A stretch of 21,624 bases of DNA from positions 1-21,624 of the forward strand of contig CANGMW010000012.1 of assembly GCA_947454695.1 (NCBI GenBank), written 5' to 3'. This DNA comes from Comamonadaceae bacterium (GTDB lineage: Bacteria; Pseudomonadota; Gammaproteobacteria; Burkholderiales; Burkholderiaceae_C). Below, in pieces: positions 7,625 through 14,539 of the stretch; position 1 is the first letter of the stretch, and every line of letters begins with the position of its first letter. A model generated the notes under the pieces. That model saw only the letters and a list, made by a program, of their open reading frames with translations, ran no database searches and was not told the origin of the DNA. Made by a program: the position numbers and the translations under genes.

Positions 7625-8864
7625 CCTTTTCGGCGCGCAAAGCGGCGAGTTGCTCTGCGCTGTAACCCATCTGAGCCAGCACCTCATCGGTGTGTTCACC
7701 CAGCAGGGGGGAGCGGGTGACTTCGGTGGGGCTGTCCGACAATTTGATCGGGTTGCCCACGCTCAGGTACTTGCCGCGGGTCGGGTGATCGACCTCCACC
7801 ACGGTGCCGGTGTCGCGCAAGGACTGGTCTTCAGAGATTTCCTTCATGGACAAAATCGGTCCGCAAGGAATGTCGAACTGATTCAAGATGTCCATCGCCT
7901 CGAACTTGGTCTTGGTCTTGGTCCACTCTTCAATGCGCGCGAAGATGGATTTCAGATGGGGCAAACGCGCCGCCGGCGTGGCGTAGTGCGGGTCGGTGAT
8001 CCAAGCCTCTTCCTCAATGATTTTGCAAATGGCCGGCCACACCGCTGCCTGGGTGATGAAATAGATGTAGGCGTTGGGGTCTTTTTGCCAGCCTTTGCAC
8101 TTCAAGATGGAGCCCGGTTGACCGCCACCTGAGGCGTTGCCGGCGCGTGGCACGGAGTCGCCAAATTCAATGTCGGGGTACTGCGGGTACTCTTTCAACA
8201 CCCCCGTGCGTTCCAGGCGTTGCTGGTCGCGCAGCTTGACGCGGCACAGGTTGAGCACGGCGTCTTGCATCGCTGCCAGCACCTTTTGGCCGCGACCGGT
8301 TTGTTCACGCTGGTACAAGGCAGTGACGATGCCCAAAGCCAGATGCAGGCCGGTGCCGCTGTCGCCGATCTGAGCGCCCGTCACCACCGGTGGGCCGTCA
8401 TCAAAACCAGTCGTGGAAGCGGCGCCGCCCGCACACTGGGCGACGTTCTCGTAGACCTTGCAGTCCACGTAGGGGCCGGGACCAAAGCCCTTGACTGAAG
8501 CCAGAATGATGCGGGGGTTAATTTCCTGGATACGCTCCCAGCTAAAACCCATGCGGTCCAGAGCGCCGGGCGCAAAATTTTCAACCATCACATCGCATTG
8601 CTTGATCATGTTGACCAGCACTTCTTTGCCTTTGGGGTGCTTGGTGTCCAGGGTGATGGAGCGCTTGTTGTGGTTGAGCATGGTGAAGTACAAGCTGTCA
8701 GCGTCCGGGACATCACGCAACTGTCCACGGGTCGCATCGCCCTCACCGGCGCGCTCGACCTTGATCACATCCGCGCCAAACCACGCCAGCAATTGCGTGC
8801 AGGTGGGGCCAGATTGCACATGGGTGAAATCCAAAATTTTGACGCCGTCCAGTGCCTTGCCCAT
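7617..8864 (-). CDS. frc: Formyl-CoA:oxalate CoA-transferase, paralogue 1
   Basis: Class III CoA-transferase that swaps CoA from formyl-CoA to oxalate. Starting at the ATG at 8864, which has AGGAG 8 nt upstream, the protein is 415 aa, close to E. coli YfdW (416). Family features include FTHVQSGPTCTQLLAWFGADVIKVER, NKRS, KVYENVAQCAGGAASTTGF, catalytic Asp168 in IGDSGTG, and the C-terminal PLLGEHTDEVL. Position 48 is Gln, as in YfdW, not the Trp of Oxalobacter Frc. The glycine loop reads NASGGGQPGS (243-252) instead of the usual NAGGGGQPGW, changing two conserved positions. It is the last oxalate gene on this strand, is separated from the oxc-frc operon by a terminator, and has its own promoter. 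It could serve a different CoA donor or acceptor; biochemical role is inferred. Confidence 0.9.
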   Translation of the reverse strand: MGKALDGVKILDFTHVQSGPTCTQLLAWFGADVIKVERAGEGDATRGQLRDVPDADSLYFTMLNHNKRSITLDTKHPKGKEVLVNMIKQCDVMVENFAPGALDRMGFSWERIQEINPRIILASVKGFGPGPYVDCKVYENVAQCAGGAASTTGFDDGPPVVTGAQIGDSGTGLHLALGIVTALYQREQTGRGQKVLAAMQDAVLNLCRVKLRDQQRLERTGVLKEYPQYPDIEFGDSVPRAGNASGGGQPGSILKCKGWQKDPNAYIYFITQAAVWPAICKIIEEEAWITDPHYATPAARLPHLKSIFARIEEWTKTKTKFEAMDILNQFDIPCGPILSMKEISEDQSLRDTGTVVEVDHPTRGKYLSVGNPIKLSDSPTEVTRSPLLGEHTDEVLAQMGYSAEQLAALRAEKVI

Positions 8865-8922
8865 CGACTCACTCCTGAATGAAAAAAAGAGCAGCACATG
8901 AAAGGCTGCCTGACTGGTGTTA

Positions 8923-8928
8923 ATTATA
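8923..8928 (-). promoter_or_regulatory. Promoter -10 element for frc paralogue 1
   Basis: A perfect TATAAT reads on the minus strand here, 59 nt before the ATG. The predicted start of transcription is near 8916, giving a leader of about 52 nt. No good -35 hexamer lies 16-18 nt upstream; the space is occupied instead by an inverted repeat, which suggests dependence on or blocking by a bound protein. Confidence 0.55.
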
Positions 8929-8942
8929 TTTCCTTCACTTAA

Positions 8943-8962
8943 CTTTCACGGAAGTATGAAAG
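8943..8962. promoter_or_regulatory. Inverted repeat at the -35 region of frc paralogue 1
   Basis: CTTTCA (8943-8948), 8-nt spacer, TGAAAG (8957-8962). The centre lies about 36 bp upstream of the predicted transcription start, over the missing -35 box. It does not match the TTGAC-N4-GTCAA palindromes elsewhere in the oxalate island, so a different regulator is implied if it is real. Confidence 0.4.
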
Positions 8963-8981
8963 ATGCGACGGTGATTAAGGC

Positions 8982-9013
8982 AAAAAAATAGGCGCCGTTC
9001 GAGGCGCCTATTT
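8982..9013 (-). terminator. Rho-independent terminator after the oxc-frc operon
   Basis: AAATAGGCGCC (8986-8996) and GGCGCCTATTT (9003-9013) form an 11-bp perfect stem with a 6-nt loop. Read on the minus strand the stem runs straight into a T-run (7 Ts), a classic intrinsic terminator 37 nt beyond the stop of frc paralogue 2. It separates the oxc-frc transcript from the downstream frc paralogue 1. Confidence 0.9.
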
Positions 9014-9049
9014 ATTCAACCAACCCAAGGGTCGGTGGATGCAGTTGGA

Positions 9050-10321
9050 TCAGACTGCGTTGGCGTCGTGCATGACCTTGATCTGATCGGCGCTGTAGCC
9101 GAGCTCTGCCAGCACGTCGTCGGTGTGCTCGCCCAACAGGGGAGACGCCGTGACTTCAGGCTTCATGTCGGAGAACTTGATCGGGCTGCCCACGGTGAAG
9201 TAGCTGCCGCGCACCTTGTGCGGGACTTCCACGATGGAGCCGCTGGCGCGCAGCGACTTGTCGTGCAGCAGTTCTTTCATGGACAAGACCGGTGCACACG
9301 GAATGTCGAACTTGCGGAAGATGTCCACGGCTTCGTACTTGGTTTTGTCCGAGATGAATTTCTCGATGAAACCGAAGATTTCCATGATGTGCGGCTGGCG
9401 GCCTTGCGGCGTGTTGTAAGCCGGGTCATCTTTCCACTCAGGTTTGCCCAGTGCGTCGCAGATCGGGCCCCAGGCATGACCCTGGATGGTGAAGTAGATG
9501 TAGGCGTTGGGATCGGTTTCCCAGCCCTTGCACTTGAGAATCCAGCCGGGTTGGCCGCCGCCGCCGGCATTGGCGCCACGGGGCACGACGCCGTCTTTGA
9601 AAGCGTCCATTTCATGCGGGTACTGGGGGTATTCTTCCAAGTAACCGATTTTGTCCAGACGCAGCTGGTCGCGCATCTTGACGCGGCACAGGTTGAGCAC
9701 AGCGTCTTGCATCGACACGGCCACCTTTTGGCCTTTGCCGGTTTTCTGACGGCCGATGTAGGCGGTCAGGATGCCGATGGCCAGGTGCATGCCGGTGTTG
9801 GAGTCACCCAGGGCCGCGGAGGAGATGGTCGGGCCTGAGTTTTCGCCTTTCCAGTAGCCGGTGGTGGAGGCCGCGCCGCCCGCACACTGAGCCACGTTCT
9901 CGTAGACCTTCAGGTCTTCGTAGTGGTGACCATCGGAGAAGCCTTTGACCGAGGCGAGGATCATGCCGGGGTTGAGCGACTGGATGTGCTCCCAGGTGAA
10001 GCCCATGCGGTCCAGCGCGCCGGGACCGAAGTTCTCGACCATGACGTCGGATTCCTTGATCATCTTTTCCAGCACCGCTTTGCCTTCGGCCTTTTTGGTG
10101 TCCAGCGTCAAAGAGCGCTTGTTGCTGTTGAGCATGGTGAAGTACAGGGCATCTGCGCCAGGCACATCACGCAGTTGGCTGCGGGTCACGTCGCCGGAAC
10201 CCGGGCGCTCGACTTTGATCACGTCAGCACCGAACCAGGCCAGCAGCTGCGTACAGGCCGGGCCTGCTTGCACGTGGGTGAAGTCGATGATTTTGATGCC
10301 TTGAAGCGGCTTGTTGGACAT
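9050..10321 (-). CDS. frc: Formyl-CoA:oxalate CoA-transferase, paralogue 2 (oxc-linked)
   Basis: Class III CoA-transferase that makes oxalyl-CoA and formate from oxalate and formyl-CoA, feeding the upstream oxc. I use the ATG at 10321 (423 aa), placed 8 nt after AGGAG; the ATG two codons earlier lies too close to that ribosome site. It keeps the full family set: FTHVQAGPACTQLLAWFGADVIKVER, VMVENFGPGALDRMGF, catalytic Asp173 in LGDSNTGMHL, an intact glycine loop NAGGGGQPGW (251-260) and PLLGEHTDDVL. Position 49 (the Trp48 site of Oxalobacter Frc) is Gln, as in E. coli YfdW. It follows oxc after 44 nt and ends before a strong terminator, so oxc-frc is a two-gene operon. This copy is the likelier housekeeping Frc of the pathway. 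Confidence 0.95.
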   Translation of the reverse strand: MSNKPLQGIKIIDFTHVQAGPACTQLLAWFGADVIKVERPGSGDVTRSQLRDVPGADALYFTMLNSNKRSLTLDTKKAEGKAVLEKMIKESDVMVENFGPGALDRMGFTWEHIQSLNPGMILASVKGFSDGHHYEDLKVYENVAQCAGGAASTTGYWKGENSGPTISSAALGDSNTGMHLAIGILTAYIGRQKTGKGQKVAVSMQDAVLNLCRVKMRDQLRLDKIGYLEEYPQYPHEMDAFKDGVVPRGANAGGGGQPGWILKCKGWETDPNAYIYFTIQGHAWGPICDALGKPEWKDDPAYNTPQGRQPHIMEIFGFIEKFISDKTKYEAVDIFRKFDIPCAPVLSMKELLHDKSLRASGSIVEVPHKVRGSYFTVGSPIKFSDMKPEVTASPLLGEHTDDVLAELGYSADQIKVMHDANAV

Positions 10322-10365
10322 TTGCATTTCTCCTATTGAATGATGTCGTTGATTGGCTTTAAAAC

Positions 10366-12093
10366 TTATTTCTTTTTCGTGGTCGCCGGGTTCAAGCTGG
10401 TGATGCGACCGCTTTCGGTACCGGCGGTCTCATCAATGACGGCGTTGATCAGAGTGGGCTTGCCCGATTTGAGCGCCTCATCGATGCCTTGGCGCAGTTC
10501 GGCCGGCGTGGTGGCGTACACGCCCACACCGCCGAAGGCTTCCATCATCTTGTCGTAGCGGGCGTTCTTCACAAACACGGTGGGCGCCACATCGGTGCCG
10601 CCGCTTTGGTTCACGTCGGTGCCACGGTACACACCGTTGTTGTTCATCACAATGACGCAAACGGGGAGGTTGTAGCGGCAGATGGTTTCGACTTCCATCC
10701 CGCTGAAGCCAAAGGCGCTGTCGCCTTCCACGGCAATCACGCGCTGACCGGTCACCACCGACGCGGCGACGGAGAAGCCCATGCCGATACCCATGATGCC
10801 CCAGGTGCCCACGTCCAAGCGCTTGCGCGGCTTGTACATGTCCACAATGCTGCGGGTGAAGTCCAGTGCATTGGCGCCTTCGTTGACCAAAATGGTGTCG
10901 GGGTGCTCCTTGAACACATCGCGCACCACGGCCAGCGCGCTGTGAAAGTTCATGGGCGAGGGGTCCTTGGCCAAGGTCTCGGCCATCTTGGCGATGTTCT
11001 TGCTGGTGCGCTCGCTGATGGCGTTGGTCCATTCCACCGGCGGCTTGGCCCAGCCAGCGCCCATGCTGGCCAGCAGGGCGGACACGCAGGAGCCAATGTC
11101 ACCCACCAACGGTGCGTCAATCGCCACGTTGCTGTCGGCTTCAGTGGGCGAGATGTCGATCTGGATGTACTTCTGGGTACCCCAGGCCTTGTGGTCCTTG
11201 CCACCCCAGGTCTTGCCTTTGCCATGCGAGAGCAGCCAGTTCAGGCGCGCACCGATCAGCACCACCACGTCGGCTTCGGGCAACACGAAGGAACGTGCCG
11301 CCGCCGCCGATTGCTTGTGGGTGTCGGGCAGGATGCCCTTGGCCATGGACATGGGCAGGTAGGGGATGCCTGATTTTTCAATCAGGGCACGGATGTCGTC
11401 GTCGGCCTGAGCGTAGGCAGCACCTTTGCCCAGCAGGATCAGCGGCTTCTTGGCGCCCTTGAGCAGGTCCACAGCGCGTTGGACGGCGTCGGCGGCTGGA
11501 ATTTGTTTGGGCGCAGCATCAACCACCTTGATGAGCGAAGCCTTACCCGCGGCTGCATCCATGGTTTGTGCAAACAGCTTGGCCGGCAGGTCCAGGTACA
11601 CGCCACCGGGGCGGCCTGACACGGCAGAACGGATAGCGCGTGCAATGCCCACGCCGATGTCTTCGGCATTCAGGACACGAAAGGCGGCCTTGCACAGGGG
11701 CTTGGCAATGGCCAGTTGGTCCATCTCTTCATAGTCACCTTGTTGCAGGTCGACGATCTCGCGCTCAGAGGAGCCGCTGATGAGGATCATCGGGAAGCAG
11801 TTGGTGGTGGCGTTGGCCAGTGCGGTCAAACCGTTCAAAAAGCCGGGTGCAGACACCGTCAGGCAGATGCCGGGCTTTTGGGTCAGAAAACCCGCAGCGG
11901 CAGCGGCATTGCCGGCATGTTGCTCGTGGCGAAAGGAAATCACGCGCAGGCCTTCGGCTTGTGCCATGCGGGTCAGGTCGGTGATCGGGATACCGGGTAG
12001 ACCGAAGATGGTGTCGATGCCATTGAGTTTGAGGGCATCGAGGACCAGATGAAAACCATCGGTCGTGTCTTGGGATTCTGTATGTGTCGTCAT
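10366..12093 (-). CDS. oxc: Oxalyl-CoA decarboxylase
   Basis: Thiamine diphosphate enzyme that converts oxalyl-CoA to formyl-CoA and CO2, the energy-yielding step of oxalate breakdown, in the cytoplasm. It is 575 aa, against 568 for the Oxalobacter enzyme. The N-terminal domain has the cofactor-activating glutamate E57 in FRHEQHAGNAAAAAGF. The C-terminal ThDP/Mg domain has EGDSAFGFSGME (from about 456) and NNNGVYRG (484-491). The C-terminal tail SGRITSLNP(ATTKKK) corresponds to the segment that closes over CoA substrate in Oxc. Oxc is distinguished from acetolactate synthase by this tail and by its frc neighbour. The Shine-Dalgarno sequence is poor. It is the first gene of the oxc-frc operon and divergent from the Crp/Fnr-type regulator gene. 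Confidence 0.96.
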   Translation of the reverse strand: MTTHTESQDTTDGFHLVLDALKLNGIDTIFGLPGIPITDLTRMAQAEGLRVISFRHEQHAGNAAAAAGFLTQKPGICLTVSAPGFLNGLTALANATTNCFPMILISGSSEREIVDLQQGDYEEMDQLAIAKPLCKAAFRVLNAEDIGVGIARAIRSAVSGRPGGVYLDLPAKLFAQTMDAAAGKASLIKVVDAAPKQIPAADAVQRAVDLLKGAKKPLILLGKGAAYAQADDDIRALIEKSGIPYLPMSMAKGILPDTHKQSAAAARSFVLPEADVVVLIGARLNWLLSHGKGKTWGGKDHKAWGTQKYIQIDISPTEADSNVAIDAPLVGDIGSCVSALLASMGAGWAKPPVEWTNAISERTSKNIAKMAETLAKDPSPMNFHSALAVVRDVFKEHPDTILVNEGANALDFTRSIVDMYKPRKRLDVGTWGIMGIGMGFSVAASVVTGQRVIAVEGDSAFGFSGMEVETICRYNLPVCVIVMNNNGVYRGTDVNQSGGTDVAPTVFVKNARYDKMMEAFGGVGVYATTPAELRQGIDEALKSGKPTLINAVIDETAGTESGRITSLNPATTKKK

Positions 12094-12224
12094 GTTGTGG
12101 TGTCTCTTCGTTGTGCTTTGTCAGTCAGGTGATCTGTACATTTAAGTGACCCTTGCGCGATAGGCTTTAGCCCGGCTTGGGTGATCAAACCAAAGCTTAG
12201 CCAGTACGCGGCGCAGCGGGGGTT

Positions 12225-12230
12225 ATCATA
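12225..12230 (-). promoter_or_regulatory. Putative -10 element of the oxc promoter
   Basis: TATGAT on the minus strand, followed by a predicted transcription start near 12218 and a leader of about 125 nt before oxc. No good -35 box lies at the right distance. Instead the centre of the 12253-12268 palindrome lies about 42 bp upstream of the predicted start, the position used by class II Crp/Fnr activators. This is inferred from spacing only. Confidence 0.45.
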
Positions 12231-12252
12231 GGTGTCAAGGATCAGGCGAGCC

Positions 12253-12268
12253 ATTGACCACGGTCAAT
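12253..12268. promoter_or_regulatory. Crp/Fnr-type operator between oxc and its regulator
   Basis: ATTGACC-AC-GGTCAAT is a perfect 7+7 palindrome, readable as TTGAC-N4-GTCAA and close in form to the FNR box TTGAT-N4-ATCAA. It sits in the 236-bp space between divergent oxc and the regulator gene, 41-62 nt before the latter, so it could serve activation of oxc and self-control of the regulator. A second version occurs upstream of the oxalate carrier (14432-14447). Confidence 0.7.
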
Positions 12269-12329
12269 TTTCGATTATTCATATCCCACGCCGGGGCCTT
12301 GATCCCCTGTGCTTAAAACTAATTCAGCG

Positions 12330-12944
12330 ATGACCACCCTGTCGGTACACCAACACCCTGAACGCAACGTCATTCGCGTTCAGCTCAAACAGAACAGTGT
12401 GCTCAAGGACATGAGCGAACAGGCGCATGCGGACCTGGAGTCGCTTTTGCTCGTGGTGGACTGCCTCAAGGGCGACAATTTGCTCCACCAAGGCGTGCAT
12501 GAGATGGAGCAGTACTTCATTCTGGACGGTGTTCTCAAGCGCGTCGTAGCCAATCAACAAGCCAAAGAGATGATCCTGCGGTTCTCAGATGAACGCGACA
12601 TGGAAACCAGCTACGCCGCTTGGTGCTTGAAAACGCCGACCCCCTACAGCATCGTGGCCGTGACCAAGGCGCGCGTGGCCAAATTGCCGATGCCGCAATG
12701 GATTGAGTTCATGGAGCGACACCCTGACGTTAAAAAGATTTTTGAGTTCAACGTCATGAATTTGATGAGCGAAATCATGGCCCACACCATTACCTTGCAT
12801 TTGCTCGATGCCCCGGGTCGGGTGCACCGGTTCATGCGCAAACATGCCGAACTGTTTGAGCGACTGCCCAAAAAAGAACTGGCCGCTTATTTGAATTTGT
12901 CGGCTGAAACGCTCAGCCGACTCAAGCAGCGCGGCAAAATCTAA
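12330..12944 (+). CDS. Crp/Fnr-family transcription regulator of the oxalate island
   Basis: A 204-aa protein (ATG at 12330; a GTG at 12309 would add seven residues, and neither has a clear ribosome site). It has an N-terminal cyclic-nucleotide-binding-like beta-roll, a long dimer helix, and a C-terminal helix-turn-helix, LPKKELAAYLNLSAETLSRLKQ. The recognition helix keeps E..SR (AETLSR), the arrangement by which FNR reads TTGA half-sites. Only two cysteines are present (VVDCLKG, AAWCLKT), neither in the four-Cys FNR pattern, and the GE...RSA cAMP-pocket motif of CRP is missing, so it is neither an oxygen-sensing FNR nor a cAMP receptor by those criteria. The protein ends right after the recognition helix, without the usual wing. 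Divergent from oxc; probable target sites at 12253 and 14432. The ligand is unknown. Confidence 0.85.
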   Translation: MTTLSVHQHPERNVIRVQLKQNSVLKDMSEQAHADLESLLLVVDCLKGDNLLHQGVHEMEQYFILDGVLKRVVANQQAKEMILRFSDERDMETSYAAWCLKTPTPYSIVAVTKARVAKLPMPQWIEFMERHPDVKKIFEFNVMNLMSEIMAHTITLHLLDAPGRVHRFMRKHAELFERLPKKELAAYLNLSAETLSRLKQRGKI

Positions 12945-12959
12945 ATCCAAAGCCCGATG

Positions 12960-12986
12960 AAAAAACCCCGCCTTGGCGGGGTTTTT
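12960..12986. terminator. Bidirectional rho-independent terminator
   Basis: AAAAACCCCGCC (12961-12972) and GGCGGGGTTTTT (12975-12986) pair into a near-perfect hairpin with a T-run on both strands. It lies between the convergent ends of the regulator gene (stop at 12944) and the carrier gene (stop at 13003) and can stop transcription from both sides. Confidence 0.93.
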
Positions 12987-13002
12987 CTTGAGCGAAGCGT
13001 TA

Positions 13003-14298
13003 TCAGCCTTCGCCTGCAATCCGCTTGCGAATGATGGGGCGCAGGACATACAGCGCCATCACGGCAGCCACCATGTCAAAGGCAGCCGAGATGTAGTACG
13101 GCACTTCAAAGGAGCCTGCGTAAGCTGCCGCCACAGCGGCCGCACCCCAACCGGCCAGAATGGCAGCCAAGCCTTTGGCGGTGTACAAAATGCCGTAGTT
13201 ACCCGAGGCGTTTTTCGGTCCAAACACGTCGCCGGTGATGGCCGAGAACAGTGCATAAATCTCACCCCAAGCCAGGAATACGAAGGGCATGAGGATCATG
13301 AAGGCCAGCGCATTACCCATGATTTGGGTCATGAGGAAAATCAGCACGCCTTCCAGCGCAAACGCAAAGGCCATGGTGTATTCACGGCCGAATCGGTCGG
13401 ACACAGCGCCCCACATGATGCGGGCAAAAGCATTCATCACGCCAGCGAGCGTGGCGGTGAACGGCACGATGGCAATGCCCATGAAGGTGGCGTCAGCCAC
13501 ATTGAGGGACTTGGCAATCTGCGACATGTTGCCGGTGGTCATGAGGCCACCCGTGCACACCATCAGGAACATGGCGTACATGATGTAGAACTCTTTTTGA
13601 GACATCATTTGACCGGTGGTGAAGTCACGGCGGGTTTGAACCACCGCCTTGGGTTGAACCCAATTGGCCGGCAGCCAACCTTTGGGCGGATGCGACAGGA
13701 TGAGCGCGCAAGCAATCGCGATCACGCCTTGGCCGATGCCCCACCAGGTCATCGCACCAGCCCAGCCCATAGACGTGATGGACGCGTTGATGGGAATAAG
13801 GGTAAGGGCTGAGCCGCCGCCGAAGCCGGCTGCGGTCAGGCCAGCGGCCAAGCCGCGCTTGTCCGGAAACCACTTCACCGCGTTGGCCACGGTGGCGATG
13901 TAAATGATGCCGGCACCAGTGCCGGCCAATACGCCGTAGCTGATGTACAGATGGAACAGCGAGGTGGCAAACAGGCCGCCACCCACCCAACCCAGGGTGA
14001 TGAGCACTGCGCCGATGAGCATCAAATTACGGATGCCAAATTTGTCGATGAAGTAACCCGCCACAGGCACAGGCCAGGTTTCAAAGAGAATGAACAAGGT
14101 GTAGATCAGCGCGATGTCGGAGTACGGGACCCCGGCGAATTGCTGTTTCAGACCTGGTGTGAAGAGGGTGAAGGCGTATTGGAAGTTGGAGATCACGATC
14201 ATCGCGATCACCCCCGCCGCTAATTGGAACCAGCGGTTGCCGGAAATGGGACCGAGCGTTTGTACCGCTAAGTCGGTTGACGCATTGGAGTTTGACAT
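13003..14298 (-). CDS. oxlT: OxlT-like oxalate/formate antiporter (MFS)
   Basis: A 431-aa major facilitator with about 12 hydrophobic helices, placed in the inner membrane. The ATG at 14298 follows GAGGAAAC at good spacing; an upstream in-frame start at 14376 would add a polar 26-residue extension without support. Helix 8 contains R293 (MNAFARIMWGAVSDRFGR), and helix 11 contains K375 in NYGILYTAKGLAAI; these correspond to the Arg272 and Lys355 pair that binds oxalate in Oxalobacter OxlT. With oxc and frc nearby, exchange of oxalate for formate is the best guess, though some relatives carry other mono- or dicarboxylates. It is transcribed alone from an upstream region with a Crp/Fnr-type site and ends at a bidirectional terminator. 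Confidence 0.9.
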   Translation of the reverse strand: MSNSNASTDLAVQTLGPISGNRWFQLAAGVIAMIVISNFQYAFTLFTPGLKQQFAGVPYSDIALIYTLFILFETWPVPVAGYFIDKFGIRNLMLIGAVLITLGWVGGGLFATSLFHLYISYGVLAGTGAGIIYIATVANAVKWFPDKRGLAAGLTAAGFGGGSALTLIPINASITSMGWAGAMTWWGIGQGVIAIACALILSHPPKGWLPANWVQPKAVVQTRRDFTTGQMMSQKEFYIMYAMFLMVCTGGLMTTGNMSQIAKSLNVADATFMGIAIVPFTATLAGVMNAFARIMWGAVSDRFGREYTMAFAFALEGVLIFLMTQIMGNALAFMILMPFVFLAWGEIYALFSAITGDVFGPKNASGNYGILYTAKGLAAILAGWGAAAVAAAYAGSFEVPYYISAAFDMVAAVMALYVLRPIIRKRIAGEG

Positions 14299-14431
14299 GT
14301 TGTTTCCTCGAATATTCAGTCTTGTTTTGCTCGGCGAGTCGTAAGTTACGCTGAGCCCCTGAAGATTGCAAGTCAATAAGCCCTGCGCCTTTCAGATGTC
14401 AAGATTGTTAAACTTCATGGGGCTTCATTCG

Positions 14432-14447
14432 CATGACCAAGGTCAAT
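14432..14447. promoter_or_regulatory. Second Crp/Fnr-type operator, upstream of the oxalate carrier
   Basis: CATGACC-AA-GGTCAAT has a perfect TGACC-N2-GGTCA core and shares 13 of 16 bases with the site between oxc and the regulator. It lies 134 nt before the carrier's start codon. A modest -10 candidate (TAACAA on the minus strand, 14410 to 14405) sits 34.5 bp from the site centre, the same geometry as at oxc. The rest of the 241-bp gap to the next gene shows no further coding sequence. Confidence 0.62.
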
Positions 14448-14539
14448 AATGACAAGATGATGCGTCATGGTTTTCCCTAGACAACAAATAAAATTACAAA
14501 TTCAAACCCCGTCAACAACGCGAATGACTTCTGTAATTT

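Noticed and set aside
10489..11373. A 294-codon open frame antisense to oxc, and a similar one at 9035-9838 antisense to frc
   Set aside because: Composition is His/Gly/Val-rich as expected from reverse-complement coding, with no motif. The sense genes are clearly real.
12330..12944. Calling the regulator an oxygen-sensing FNR
   Set aside because: Only two cysteines are present and neither fits the four-Cys cluster pattern, so the name would mislead despite the FNR-like DNA-reading helix.
14449..14468. ATGAC-N10-GTCAT inverted repeat beside the carrier's operator
   Set aside because: Five-base arms with a long spacer, not repeated elsewhere in the island. The neighbouring TGACC-N2-GGTCA site is far stronger.
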